DNA of 64,000 nt from Chryseobacterium senegalense (GTDB lineage Bacteria > Bacteroidota > Bacteroidia > Flavobacteriales > Weeksellaceae). Shown here piece by piece: positions 8,312 to 17,301 of the stretch. The notes beneath the pieces are model-generated. The model made no database searches, was not told the DNA's origin, and worked only from the letters and a program-made list of their open reading frames with translations. Position 1 is the stretch's first letter. Every line of letters starts with the position of its first letter. The DNA lies in assembly GCA_001403755.1 (NCBI GenBank), contig CYUH01000015.1, positions 350,589 to 414,588 of the forward strand. Reading direction: 5' to 3'. Both the position numbers and the translations under genes were made by a program.

Positions 8312-9373
8312 ATGTTCAATTTAGGAAATTTTCTTACCCTTTCTACCTTTGGCGAAAGCCACGGCCTCGCTTACGGCGGAATCATTAATAATTTTCCTGC
8401 AGGTTTGGAGGTAGATTTAGATGCGATACAGCATCAGCTCGATCGCAGAAAACCCGGTCAGTCAGCTATTGTAACGCAACGAAAAGAAAGCGATACCGTG
8501 AAGTTTCTGTCCGGAATATTTGATGGAAAAACTACCGGAACGCCGATCGGATTTACCATAGAAAACGAAAATCAAAAATCAAAAGATTACGACCATATTG
8601 CTCAAGCTTATCGTCCGAGTCATGCTGATTTTACTTATGATCAAAAATTCGGAATCCGAGATTTTCGCGGTGGCGGCAAATCTTCAGCGCGAGAAACGGT
8701 CAATTGGGTAGTAGCAGGAAGTTTGGCGAAACAGCTTCTGCCCGAAAATGTGGAAATTAATGCTTATGTTTCTTCCGTCGGTGAAATTTTTTGTGAAAAA
8801 CCATATCAGGATTTAGATTTTTCTAAAACCGATTCCAACGATGTTCGCTGTCCGGATGCAGAAACTGCTGAAAAAATGATTGCGAGAATTAAAGAAATTA
8901 AAAAGGAAGGCAATACCATTGGCGGAACAATAACCTGTGTGATTAAAAATCTTCCGGTCGGAATTGGCGAACCGGTTTTCGGAAAATTACAAGCAGAACT
9001 GGCGAAAGCGATGATGAACATTAATGCTGCCAAAGGTTTCGAATACGGAAGCGGTTTTTGTGGCGCGAAAATGACCGGCAAAGAACATAACGATTTATTT
9101 AATCCCGATTTCTCTACGAAAACGAATCTTTCAGGCGGAATTCAAGGGGGAATTTCCAATGGGATGGACGTGTATTTTCGGGTAGCTTTCAAACCGATTG
9201 CGACCATCTTGCGACCGCAAGAAAGTATAGATAAAGATGGAAATTCTGTCACGGTAGAAGGAAAAGGAAGACACGATCCTTGCGTTTTGCCAAGAGCAGT
9301 TCCTATTGTGGAAAACCTGACCGCTTTTGTCCTTGCGGACTTGTTTTTGATTAATCGTTTGCGAAGAATTTAA
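8312..9373 (+). CDS. aroC: Chorismate synthase
   Basis: This 353-residue enzyme converts 5-enolpyruvylshikimate 3-phosphate to chorismate, the last common step to aromatic amino acids and folate, and uses reduced FMN. The family signatures are all present: [14 protein letters not shown] at the N-terminus, [37 protein letters not shown] with the following [10 protein letters not shown] block, [12 protein letters not shown], and [15 protein letters not shown] near the C-terminus. Length is normal. The start fits the family N-terminus. A thioredoxin-like gene follows 40 bp later. Confidence 0.97.
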   Translation: MFNLGNFLTLSTFGESHGLAYGGIINNFPAGLEVDLDAIQHQLDRRKPGQSAIVTQRKESDTVKFLSGIFDGKTTGTPIGFTIENENQKSKDYDHIAQAYRPSHADFTYDQKFGIRDFRGGGKSSARETVNWVVAGSLAKQLLPENVEINAYVSSVGEIFCEKPYQDLDFSKTDSNDVRCPDAETAEKMIARIKEIKKEGNTIGGTITCVIKNLPVGIGEPVFGKLQAELAKAMMNINAAKGFEYGSGFCGAKMTGKEHNDLFNPDFSTKTNLSGGIQGGISNGMDVYFRVAFKPIATILRPQESIDKDGNSVTVEGKGRHDPCVLPRAVPIVENLTAFVLADLFLINRLRRI

Positions 9374-9413
9374 TTTCAAAAGCAAAAAATCAACCTATTT
9401 TAATTAAGAGAAT

Positions 9414-9974
9414 ATGGAAAAATATTGGGAAAATGCAATGACTTTTGATGAGTACATGCAAGTAGCAAAACAACGGGCAGAAAACCCTGCGGAAGGCGAT
9501 CATTACAAAGATTATTACGAACTAGGATTGCAAAGAATGGAGCGAACACTGAAAACTTTCAAAGCAAATCCCGAAATGTTGGAAAAATTGAAATCTAAAA
9601 ATTTCGATGGAAAAGTTTTAATTATTTCGGAACCTTGGTGTGGTGATGCAAGTGCGACTGTTCCTGCGGTTTCTCAGTTTTTTGCTGCAGCCGGAATAGA
9701 GGTGAAAATCTTTTTAAGAGATTCCGATCCGTCTTTAATCGATCAGTTTTTAACCAATGGAACGCAATCGATTCCTAAGATTATATTGCTTAATTCTGAC
9801 TTTTCGGTGAAGAATGTTTGGGGTCCTCGCCCGGAATACGGCACGCAATTGCTCAAAAAATTCAAAGAAAATGAGGAAACGTATCCTCGTGAAGAATTTT
9901 ATAATGATTTGCAAGTATATTATTCGAAAAATCGTGGTGCAGATGCTATCGAAGAAATGATCAATTTAGTTTAA
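9414..9974 (+). CDS. Thioredoxin family protein, single-cysteine (CGDA) type
   Basis: This 186-residue protein has a thioredoxin-like core from about residue 65: LIISEPWCGDASATVPAV with Cys76, then a cis-Pro-like region IPKIILL. The second cysteine of a CxxC pair is replaced (CGDA), so it cannot act as a classical dithiol oxidoreductase. Such proteins (Thioredoxin_9-like) are common in Flavobacteriia and of unclear function. The next gene starts 1 bp after its stop and encodes a membrane-anchored CxxC thioredoxin, which suggests cotranscription and a possible redox link. Confidence 0.82.
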   Translation: MEKYWENAMTFDEYMQVAKQRAENPAEGDHYKDYYELGLQRMERTLKTFKANPEMLEKLKSKNFDGKVLIISEPWCGDASATVPAVSQFFAAAGIEVKIFLRDSDPSLIDQFLTNGTQSIPKIILLNSDFSVKNVWGPRPEYGTQLLKKFKENEETYPREEFYNDLQVYYSKNRGADAIEEMINLV

Positions 9975-9975
9975 G

Positions 9976-10527
9976 ATGAAATTTTTAAGACAAAACCTTT
10001 TTTATATCATTGCCGCGGCGGTTATTGCGGTGCTTTACCTTTTTCCTTCCGTTAAACTGAAGCTCAAGGATCTTTTTTTTCCGGTTGCAGCGATAGAAAA
10101 TGCAATTACGTTGCAGGATTCGGATATGGATATTCAACTCAAAGGAATCAACGTTGCCAGTACCAACCTGAAAAATTTTAAAGGAAATAAATTGATTTTA
10201 CTGAATTTTTGGGGAACTTGGTGTCCACCGTGTCGGGAAGAGTGGCCAACCATTCAAAAACTTTATGATACCAAAAAGGATAAAGTGGATTTTGTGCTGA
10301 TAGCAATGCAGGATGAAGAGGCTGCGGTGGTGAAATTCTTGAAAGAAAATAATTATACTGTTCCGGTTTATATCGCTCAAAGTCCGATTTCCAATAATGT
10401 TTTGCCTAAAGTTTTTCCAACTACTTTCTTACTCGATAAAAATGGAAGAATTCTTCTGAAAGAGGACGCTTCGAAAGACTGGAATAGCAAATCTGTACAC
10501 GATTTTATTGATAATGTCACGAAATAA
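9976..10527 (+). CDS. TlpA-like membrane-anchored thioredoxin
   Basis: This 183-residue protein has an N-terminal membrane anchor (residues ~8-25) followed by a periplasmic TlpA/ResA-like domain. The active site WCPPC is at residues 82-86 and the cis-proline region is KVFPTTFLLD. It probably reduces periplasmic disulfides, for example in cytochrome c maturation or quality control; the partner is not shown by context. It lies 1 bp after the single-cysteine thioredoxin gene. Confidence 0.88.
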   Translation: MKFLRQNLFYIIAAAVIAVLYLFPSVKLKLKDLFFPVAAIENAITLQDSDMDIQLKGINVASTNLKNFKGNKLILLNFWGTWCPPCREEWPTIQKLYDTKKDKVDFVLIAMQDEEAAVVKFLKENNYTVPVYIAQSPISNNVLPKVFPTTFLLDKNGRILLKEDASKDWNSKSVHDFIDNVTK

Positions 10528-10602
10528 TATTTAACAGATATTACGAAATTGTGGTATAGAATTTGAAAAATATATAGCGTTTTAAAATAATCAAACACAA
10601 AC

Positions 10603-10941
10603 ATGAAATTATCAAAAATAGCACTTGCTAAAGAAGCCTTTAAACACAAGGGATTCATCAAGAAAATACCGGTAATCGCCAGGATGATTAAATCGGTAAT
10701 GTCAAAAGGTGGTTACAAACCCGAATACAAAAACGTGATTCTTCCCGGATTGGTGTTCGTTTACCTTATATCTCCATTGGATATTTTGCCCGATTGGATT
10801 CCGGTGATCGGAGTTTTAGACGATTTGGCGCTATTGGCTCTCGCAATTCCCATGTTGATTTCCGAAGCTGAAAAATTTGTAGCTTGGGAAGCACAATTAA
10901 AGAATAATAAACAGATTTCCGAAGCTGAAATCATCAGTTAA
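10603..10941 (+). CDS. YkvA family (DUF1232) membrane protein
   Basis: This 112-residue protein carries the DUF1232 core, LPGLVFVYLISPLDILPDW followed by IPVIGVLDDLALLALAI, giving two short hydrophobic helices around the PLDILPD motif. The N-terminus is basic. Function is unknown in this family. A hairpin terminator follows at 10961-10989. Confidence 0.85.
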   Translation: MKLSKIALAKEAFKHKGFIKKIPVIARMIKSVMSKGGYKPEYKNVILPGLVFVYLISPLDILPDWIPVIGVLDDLALLALAIPMLISEAEKFVAWEAQLKNNKQISEAEIIS

Positions 10942-10960
10942 TAAAGATTCATTTATTAAG

Positions 10961-10989
10961 AGTCGCTAAGAAAACTTGGCGACTTTTTT
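10961..10989 (+). terminator. Terminator after the YkvA gene
   Basis: AGTCGCTAAG pairs with CTTGGCGACT (one G-T pair) around AAAA, followed by T5. An ORF start at 10976 would lie inside this hairpin, which argues for the miaA start at 11057. Confidence 0.8.
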
Positions 10990-11056
10990 CTTGTTAAATT
11001 TTCTGGAATTGGCAACCAGCTCTTTTTATTCAAAAAAAATCAGGAAATTTGCACCA

Positions 11057-11974
11057 ATGAAAAAACTCATCTCCATTGTAGGAACCACCGGAATTGGCAA
11101 AACCAAACTCGCCATTGAATTAGCGAAATATTTCGACACAGAGATTGTTTCCTGCGATTCCCGACAGTTTTTCAGAGAGATGAAAATCGGTACCGCAATG
11201 CCGACTCGCGAAGAATTGGCACAGGCAACCCATCATTTTATAGGCAATCTTTCGGTGGAAGATTACTACTCCATCGGGCAATTTGAAAGGGAAGCGATTG
11301 CAAAGATTGAAGAGTTATTCACTAAAAATGATGTGGTTATCATGGTTGGTGGGAGTATGATGTACGAGAAAGCGGTGATTCAAGGATTGAATGATTTGCC
11401 GGAAGCGAATGAAGGGAATCAAAAAAGGCTGGAACAAATTTTTAACGAAGAAGGAATTGAGAGTGTACAAAAAATCCTTGAAAAATTAGATCCTGAATAT
11501 TTTAACATCGTAGATAAAGATAATCCCAGACGACTTTTCCGGGCTATCGATGTGATTTGGCAAACCGGAAAAACTTATACCGAAAATATTTCTGTGCAGC
11601 TAAATCAGCGGAATTTTGAGATTCTTAGAATCGGAATTTCCGCGCCTCGCGAAACGATTTATGAAAGAATTAACCGGCGTGTGGATGTTATGTTGGCTAA
11701 TGGATTGATTGACGAAGCGCGTTCACTGATTGATTTTCGAAAGCATGTTGCCTTGCAGACCGTTGGATATTCCGAACTTTTCAAGTATTTTGATGGAGAA
11801 TGGAGTTTGGATTTTGCGGTGGAAGAAATCAAGAAAAATTCCCGACGATTTGCCAAACGCCAACTAACTTGGTATCGCAAAGAAACCAACATCCATTGGG
11901 TGAATTTTGAAAATTCAGTGCAAGAATCCTTATCTTTGTTGAGAAATTTAAACATCAAATCTAAAAATATTTAA
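11057..11974 (+). CDS. miaA: tRNA dimethylallyltransferase
   Basis: From the ATG at 11057 the protein is ~305 residues, the usual MiaA length. It transfers a dimethylallyl group to A37 of tRNAs reading UNN codons. The P-loop GTTGIGKTK is near residues 8-16, followed by the EIVSCDSRQFFREMKIGTA substrate block, DNPRRLFRAIDV, and the RRFAKRQLTWYRKE motif that contacts tRNA. An in-frame extension to 10976 enters the preceding terminator and is rejected. The following redoxin gene starts 1 bp after the stop. Confidence 0.96.
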   Translation: MKKLISIVGTTGIGKTKLAIELAKYFDTEIVSCDSRQFFREMKIGTAMPTREELAQATHHFIGNLSVEDYYSIGQFEREAIAKIEELFTKNDVVIMVGGSMMYEKAVIQGLNDLPEANEGNQKRLEQIFNEEGIESVQKILEKLDPEYFNIVDKDNPRRLFRAIDVIWQTGKTYTENISVQLNQRNFEILRIGISAPRETIYERINRRVDVMLANGLIDEARSLIDFRKHVALQTVGYSELFKYFDGEWSLDFAVEEIKKNSRRFAKRQLTWYRKETNIHWVNFENSVQESLSLLRNLNIKSKNI

Positions 11975-11975
11975 A

Positions 11976-12533
11976 ATGGCAAATACTCCTTCCAATATGC
12001 TTGAACTGGGCACTAAAGCTCCATTTTTCGAACTTCCAAATCCTTCGCATTCCAATGAATTGCAAAACCTTGATGAGTCGAAAGGCGAAAAGGGAACCCT
12101 TGTGATTTTTATGTGTAACCACTGTCCGTTTGTGTTGCATGTGATCGATAAACTCGCGGAATTATACGAAGATTATCAGGAGAAAGGTATAGAATTTATT
12201 GCGATCAATTCCAATGATACCGAAAAATATCCAGCAGATTCACCTTTGAAAATGGCGGAATTTCAGGTGGAAAGAAAATTTGATTTTCCTTATCTTTTTG
12301 ATGAAAGCCAAGCGATTGCTAAAGCCTATGATGCAGCTTGTACCCCCGATTTCTTCTTCTTCGATGAAAAACTGGATCTCGTTTACCGCGGACAAATGGA
12401 TGATTCCAGACCGGGAAATCAAAAGGAAGTTACCGGCGAAGATTTAATTATCGCTTTCGAAAATCTGCTCGCAGGCGAACCACAAGAAGAACTGCAAAGA
12501 CCAAGCATGGGTTGCGGAATTAAGTGGAAATAA
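11976..12533 (+). CDS. Thioredoxin/AhpC-TSA-like redoxin
   Basis: This 185-residue cytosolic-looking redoxin has MCNHCPFV (Cys47, Cys50), the CxxC signature of the subfamily often labelled thioredoxin family protein or peroxiredoxin-like. It also has the TPDFFFFD cis-Pro-type segment and YRGQMDDSRPGN. No signal peptide is seen. It probably acts as a thiol reductase or peroxidase; the substrate is unknown. It is likely cotranscribed with miaA (1-bp gap) and ends at a bidirectional terminator. Confidence 0.88.
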   Translation: MANTPSNMLELGTKAPFFELPNPSHSNELQNLDESKGEKGTLVIFMCNHCPFVLHVIDKLAELYEDYQEKGIEFIAINSNDTEKYPADSPLKMAEFQVERKFDFPYLFDESQAIAKAYDAACTPDFFFFDEKLDLVYRGQMDDSRPGNQKEVTGEDLIIAFENLLAGEPQEELQRPSMGCGIKWK

Positions 12534-12551
12534 TTTTCAGCATAGAAACAA

Positions 12552-12575
12552 AAAACGCATCTTCGGATGCGTTTT
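12552..12575. terminator. Bidirectional terminator between convergent genes
   Basis: AAAACGCATC and GATGCGTTTT form a 10-bp stem with a TTCG loop, with A and T runs on both sides. It serves the redoxin gene (+) and the MBL gene (-). Confidence 0.9.
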
Positions 12576-12576
12576 C

Positions 12577-13215
12577 TTATTTAAAGAAAGGGTTGTAAGT
12601 TTTCTCAAACCCAATTGTGGTCGGGTTTCCATGTCCGCTGTACACCTTGGTTTCGTCATCCAATACGAATAATTTTGTTTGAATGCTTTCTATTAATTGT
12701 TCATAATTTCCTTTGTAAAGATCAGTTCTTCCGATACTTCCTTCGAATAATACATCTCCGGAAATCATCAGCTTTTCAGCCTCCGAATAGTAGGCAACGC
12801 TTCCCGGTGAATGTCCTGGAACGTGCAGGATTTTCAAGGAATCTTCATCTAGTTTCACGATTTCATTTTCTTTTATAAATTGAATGGTACCTTCAAATGG
12901 TTTAAAGAAAAAACCAAAACGGTTCGCATCCATAGGATTACGGTCGAGAATTTCCTTTTCAATTTCGTGCAATAATACCGGAACTTTGTATAAATCATAC
13001 ATTTTTTGCAAACCCAATACATGGTCGATATGCGCATGCGTGAGCAATATATTCTGGATTTTCAACCCTTGGTTTTCAATAAATTGTTGTAAAGCAGTAG
13101 TTTCAGCATCGGTGAAATTTCCCGGATCGATGAGGTATGCATTTTTATTTTCATTAAAAACTACATAAGTGTTTTCCGAAAAAGGATTGAAGGTAAAGGA
13201 TTTTATATGAAGCAT
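12577..13215 (-). CDS. MBL-fold metallo-hydrolase (glyoxalase II-like)
   Basis: This 212-residue protein has the metallo-beta-lactamase motif THAHIDH (H60, H62, D64, H65), a downstream VPGHSPGS histidine, GDVLFEGSIGRTDL, and a final YSGHGNPTTIG. It should bind two zinc ions. The family includes hydroxyacylglutathione hydrolase-like and other thioester hydrolases; the substrate is not resolved. A -7 box precedes it. Confidence 0.92.
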   Translation of the reverse strand: MLHIKSFTFNPFSENTYVVFNENKNAYLIDPGNFTDAETTALQQFIENQGLKIQNILLTHAHIDHVLGLQKMYDLYKVPVLLHEIEKEILDRNPMDANRFGFFFKPFEGTIQFIKENEIVKLDEDSLKILHVPGHSPGSVAYYSEAEKLMISGDVLFEGSIGRTDLYKGNYEQLIESIQTKLFVLDDETKVYSGHGNPTTIGFEKTYNPFFK

Positions 13216-13235
13216 AAATGATGTTTTTGAAAGTT

Positions 13236-13243
13236 CAAAAATA
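13236..13243 (-). promoter_or_regulatory. -7 box upstream of the MBL hydrolase
   Basis: Minus-strand TATTTTTG matches TAnnTTTG, 21 bp before the ATG at 13215. Confidence 0.45.
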
Positions 13244-13309
13244 CGCTTTTGTACAACATTTTTCAGTGAGTGGCAACAAAACGTCGTTATTTTCGTTATT
13301 TTCGTAGTG

Positions 13310-14521
13310 ATGAAATTTTTACCTTTTCTTTTTTTGATGTTTTTTTGCTCGGTTTTGGGGCAAGATATCCGAAGTATTCAATTGTTTAATCCGCAAACCA
13401 ATGATGAAACTCCTGTGATTGGCTTTAATGAACAGCTGATTTTAAAGTTTGATGATCTTTCCAATGGAAGCAATATATATCGATATACCCTGAAACATTA
13501 CGACCGAAATTGGAAGGAAGACGGACTTTTCTTTACCGAATATGCCTCCGGAAGTCTCACTGCGTTGATCGATCAATTTGAATATTCTTTCAATACGAAT
13601 CAGCCGTACACGCATTATACCTTAGCGTTTCCGAATGATAAAATTCGCCCGAAAATTTCGGGGAATTTTGAAATTATTGTTTATCTGGATTCAGAAAATA
13701 AACCGCTTTTTACCAAGCGTTTTTCTGTTGTGGAAGATGGAGCGAATGTGGCTGTTGCGATTAGCAGAATTTCGGATGCGCGCCGTCCGGAGATCAACCA
13801 GAGGGTAGAAGTGCAAGTCGTTGGGAACAACGCTTCGTTGCTGCAAAATATCAATTCTGTCAGTTTAAATATTTTACAAAATAACAACCAGAATATGGTA
13901 ATCACCAACCAAAAACCGAGTTCAGTATTGGGAAATCGAATTCTTTTCCAGCAAATGAGTTTGGTTTTTCCGGGAAATAATGAGTTTTATTATTTTGATA
14001 ACAAAAAGATGAATCACGCTTTTGATATGGTTGCCGGAGCAGAAACAGTGGATGGAGTGAATCATACCTACTTGCATCCCGTATGGGCTTTTCCGCTAAA
14101 TTATCAATACCAACCCGATGTGAATGGCGCTTTTTATTTCCGACGAAGCGATTTGGGAATAGAGCGTGATGCCAATCGGGAAGCTGATTATTCTTGGGTA
14201 TATTTCGCATTAGATTCTGAAAAAACAGATAAGAAAATTTACGTTTTGGGTGGTTTCAACGATTTTGTTCCAAGCAAAGAAAGCGAAATGTATTATGACG
14301 AAAATGCTAAAAAATACATTGCAAAAATTTACTTGAAACAAGGATTTTATAATTATATTCTCGCAACACAAAACCAAGATGGACGTTTAAATTTCGGAGA
14401 AATCAACGGAAATTTCTGGCAAACCGAGAATTTGTACCAAGCGTTCTTATATTATCAACCGTTCGGCAGAAATTACGATGGCCTCCTTGGTTACGGTGAG
14501 TTTCGAACTCCGGTGCGGTAA
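13310..14521 (+). CDS. DUF5103 / type IX secretion system Plug-type protein
   Basis: The ATG at 13310 (preferred over the GTG at 13307) gives a signal peptide MKFLPFLFLMFFCSVLGQ and a ~400-residue secreted beta-rich protein. Its sequence (DIRSIQLFNPQTNDETPVI, WVYFALDSE, YVLGGFNDF) matches the DUF5103 family. From memory, that family's first domain corresponds to the Plug that seals the SprA translocon of the type IX secretion system in Flavobacterium. It therefore probably acts at the periplasmic face of the outer membrane. With the PorP/SprF protein at 29827, it supports a T9SS in this organism. It converges on hemH with a 1-bp gap. Confidence 0.82.
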   Translation: MKFLPFLFLMFFCSVLGQDIRSIQLFNPQTNDETPVIGFNEQLILKFDDLSNGSNIYRYTLKHYDRNWKEDGLFFTEYASGSLTALIDQFEYSFNTNQPYTHYTLAFPNDKIRPKISGNFEIIVYLDSENKPLFTKRFSVVEDGANVAVAISRISDARRPEINQRVEVQVVGNNASLLQNINSVSLNILQNNNQNMVITNQKPSSVLGNRILFQQMSLVFPGNNEFYYFDNKKMNHAFDMVAGAETVDGVNHTYLHPVWAFPLNYQYQPDVNGAFYFRRSDLGIERDANREADYSWVYFALDSEKTDKKIYVLGGFNDFVPSKESEMYYDENAKKYIAKIYLKQGFYNYILATQNQDGRLNFGEINGNFWQTENLYQAFLYYQPFGRNYDGLLGYGEFRTPVR

Positions 14522-14522
14522 T

Positions 14523-15551
14523 TTAAACCAAATAAAATTCATCCAGTTTTTCCTCACAAAGCGTTTTCACCACGTCGATCCAGCGATCTTCATCATTCAA
14601 GCATGGGATGTAATGGAAGTTTTCGCCACCTGCGTGTAGGAATTCTTCTTTACCCTCCACCGAAATTTCCTCTAATGTTTCGAGGCAATCGGAAACGAAG
14701 GCCGGACAAACAATGGCGAGATTCTTTATACCTTTTTTAGGCAAGTTCTCTAACGTTTCATCGGTGTAGGGCTCCATCCACTTGTCTTTTCCTAACCGTG
14801 ATTGGAAAGAAACAATAGTTTTTTCTTTTGCGATATTTAGTTTTTCAATCACCAATTCAGTGGTTTTGAAGCACTGATGGCGGTAGCAAAACTGATGACT
14901 CGGATTGGATTCGCGTGAGCAGCAATCGTTGAGATTACACGTTTTTGTAGGATCGGTTTTGTAGATATGTCTTTCAGGAACCCCGTGATAAGAAAACTGC
15001 AGTGCATCGAAATTTTCGGGAAGTTTCTCGCGGATGCTTTCGGTGAGACAATCGATATAAATATCGCGATTGTAAAATGGCTGCACGTAATTTATTTTCA
15101 CTTGTGGGAAATGTTTCTTGCGCACTTCTTCGGCTTTATCTACCACGGTTTCCGTAGTGCTCATCGCGTATTGTGGATATAGCGGAAACAAAACAATTTC
15201 AGTAACGCCCTGTTCTGTCAATTTTCGAATTCCAGTTTCGATACTTGGTTCAGCGTATCGCATCCCAATTTCTACTGGAAGCTCCACTAACTTTTGCAAC
15301 TTACGCTGGATTTTCTGCGTAATAACGATCAGCGGTGATCCTTCATCCGTCCAAACCGTTTTATAAGCAGCTGCAGATTTTGGCGGTCGGGTATTCAAGA
15401 TGATTCCCTGCACTAAAAGCGAACGGAAAAACCATCGGTAATCGATCACTTTTTCATCCATTAAAAACTCATCGAGATAATCTTTAACGTCCTTAACGTC
15501 TGTAGATTTTGGAGAGCCGAGATTAACGAGTAATATTCCTTTCTTTGACAA
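14523..15551 (-). CDS. hemH: Ferrochelatase
   Basis: This 342-residue enzyme inserts iron into a porphyrin in haem synthesis. It shows GILLVNLGSPKS at the N-terminus, YPQYAMSTTETV, and the catalytic FSYHGVPERH motif. An insertion holds a cysteine cluster (C-NLND-CC...C-YRHQ-C), which may ligate an iron-sulfur cluster as reported for some bacterial ferrochelatases. The start is TTG at 15551: there is an in-frame stop seven codons upstream and the next ATG is too far in, so a TTG (or adjacent ATT) start is forced. It converges on the Plug-type gene. Confidence 0.94.
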   Translation of the reverse strand: MSKKGILLVNLGSPKSTDVKDVKDYLDEFLMDEKVIDYRWFFRSLLVQGIILNTRPPKSAAAYKTVWTDEGSPLIVITQKIQRKLQKLVELPVEIGMRYAEPSIETGIRKLTEQGVTEIVLFPLYPQYAMSTTETVVDKAEEVRKKHFPQVKINYVQPFYNRDIYIDCLTESIREKLPENFDALQFSYHGVPERHIYKTDPTKTCNLNDCCSRESNPSHQFCYRHQCFKTTELVIEKLNIAKEKTIVSFQSRLGKDKWMEPYTDETLENLPKKGIKNLAIVCPAFVSDCLETLEEISVEGKEEFLHAGGENFHYIPCLNDEDRWIDVVKTLCEEKLDEFYLV

Positions 15552-15640
15552 AATATTTATTTTTTTAATTAAACGATGAAAAACATTAATGTTGATTGGT
15601 ACAGGGATTAATTTCCAATTTCTGTGAATGATGACCTTTA

Positions 15641-16519
15641 TTATCCATTCACGGCTTCCACATTTTCTACCAATTCCGGGAGAAACTGTTTCAAAACGTT
15701 TTCAATACCACCTTTCAAGGTCGCTGTGGAACTTGGACATCCGGAACATGCGCCCTGCAAAAGCATTTTAGCGGTTTTGGTTTCCGAAACGTATTCGATT
15801 AAGGAGATTTTTCCACCATCGCCTTCAACTGCTGGTGCAACATATTCATTCAGGATGTCCGATATTTTCTGTTCGCTTTCAGTGTAGTCTCGGTTGATGA
15901 TGCTTTCTACCGGACTTTCGTGTTTCTGAGGTTCCAAGTTGGAAATTTCGCCCCCATTTTGAAGATAATCTGCTACGAAAGCGCGTACCGCCACCATTAC
16001 CTCATGCCATTCTACAGATACATTTTTGGTTACCGCCACAAAATTATCGGAAATAAAAACTTCTTTAGCAAAATCGAACTCCTTGAAAATTGCTTGTGCC
16101 AACGGAACTCCATCAGCCTCTTCGCGGGATTTTACTTCCACAAAACCATCGATCAGCAATTTGTTTGAAACGAATTTCATCACCATCGGATTCGGCGTCA
16201 TTTCCGCATAAATCTGGTACATTTCTCTTTTTTTCTGAAGATAAATTCTCGGATTAGCGAGCAATTCGTCTTCGATCACATTTTTTAAATTTTCTGAAAC
16301 GAATTCCCATTCCACCGTATCTTGTTTTGCTACAGCAATAAAATTAGCGGTGATGAAGATTCGTTCCACAAAAGGATAATTAAAAAGCTCCTGTGCCAAA
16401 GGAATTTCCGATATATCTGAATTTCTATCAAGCTCCAATGAACCCGGAATTAAGTTGTAGTCGGCTACAAACTTCAATACTTTTGGGTTTTCGGTTGGCT
16501 CTATCAATATTTGTCTCAT
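15641..16519 (-). CDS. NifU-family Fe-S scaffold with duplicated N-terminal domain
   Basis: This 292-residue protein has two successive copies of the Nfu N-terminal domain. The first is residues ~1-90 (TENPKVLKFV...PLAQELF), the second ~105-195 (TPNPMVMKFV...PLAQAIF). A C-terminal NifU domain follows (~215-290) with the cluster-binding CSGC at C258/C261. It should assemble or carry [4Fe-4S] clusters to client proteins such as the radical SAM enzymes and NadA nearby. The double N-terminal module is longer than the single-copy Nfu proteins of proteobacteria. A -7 box lies 24 bp upstream. Confidence 0.9.
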   Translation of the reverse strand: MRQILIEPTENPKVLKFVADYNLIPGSLELDRNSDISEIPLAQELFNYPFVERIFITANFIAVAKQDTVEWEFVSENLKNVIEDELLANPRIYLQKKREMYQIYAEMTPNPMVMKFVSNKLLIDGFVEVKSREEADGVPLAQAIFKEFDFAKEVFISDNFVAVTKNVSVEWHEVMVAVRAFVADYLQNGGEISNLEPQKHESPVESIINRDYTESEQKISDILNEYVAPAVEGDGGKISLIEYVSETKTAKMLLQGACSGCPSSTATLKGGIENVLKQFLPELVENVEAVNG

Positions 16520-16542
16520 TTTATTTCTTTAAATTTGAAAGG

Positions 16543-16550
16543 CAAAAATA
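16543..16550 (-). promoter_or_regulatory. -7 box upstream of the NifU-family gene
   Basis: Minus-strand TATTTTTG matches TAnnTTTG, 24 bp before the ATG at 16519. Confidence 0.5.
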
Positions 16551-16672
16551 CGGATAAGATATCAGAAATCGGGCAAGAGATTTTAGACATTGTCAATCAT
16601 CAATATTTTTGTTTTTTTTTAAAATCGAAACCTGCGTTTCAATTTAATATTAATGAATAAATCGATCATCAT

Positions 16673-17191
16673 ATGGCTTTAATTAAAGAACTTCTCGGCA
16701 AAAGTCCACAAATCGGAGAAAATACTTTTTTAGCAGAAACGGCAACCATCATCGGCGATGTAACGATGGGGAAAGACTGCAGTATTTGGTACAATGCGGT
16801 GATCCGCGGTGATGTACATTTCATTAAAATCGGAAATAAGGTGAATGTGCAGGATAACGCAATGCTTCACTGTACTTATGAAAAATTTCCGCTCGTTATA
16901 GGAAATAGTGTTTCCATTGGTCACAATGCGATTGTTCATGGCTGTACTTTGCACGATAATGTTCTGATTGGCATGGGATCCATCGTGATGGACGATTGTG
17001 TGGTAGAAAGCAACTCGATTGTGGGAGCCGGAAGTGTTGTTACTCAGGGAACGCACATCAAATCAGGCGAAGTTTGGGGCGGAATTCCCGCTAAGAAAAT
17101 CAAAGATATCTCTGCCGAATTGCTGGAAGGTGAAGTGGAGCGAATCGCGAATAATTATGTAAAATATTCTTCGTGGTATAAAGAAGATTAA
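16673..17191 (+). CDS. Gamma-class carbonic anhydrase-like hexapeptide protein
   Basis: This 172-residue left-handed beta-helix protein belongs to the gamma-CA/YrdA/PaaY group: SIWYNAVIRGDVHFIKIG, VQDNAMLHCT, SIGHNAIVHGCT, and WGGIPAKKI at the C-terminus. The histidines in the LHC, GHNAIVHG segments are in the positions used for metal binding at subunit interfaces. Whether it is an active carbonic anhydrase cannot be told. It is transcribed divergently from the NifU gene and is followed by the YihY gene. Confidence 0.9.
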   Translation: MALIKELLGKSPQIGENTFLAETATIIGDVTMGKDCSIWYNAVIRGDVHFIKIGNKVNVQDNAMLHCTYEKFPLVIGNSVSIGHNAIVHGCTLHDNVLIGMGSIVMDDCVVESNSIVGAGSVVTQGTHIKSGEVWGGIPAKKIKDISAELLEGEVERIANNYVKYSSWYKED

Positions 17192-17301
17192 ATTTTAACC
17201 GTAACATCGTTTTAGAAATCAAGATTTCAGAAGATATTGCTGAAATGCTAGTTTTTGGTGCAGTTTTTGGAGTGCCAAAAGAACACTTTAAAATAACAAA
17301 G

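Noticed and set aside
10976..11056. Longer miaA start at 10976
   Set aside because: That start lies inside the terminator hairpin of the preceding gene; the ATG at 11057 gives the normal family length.
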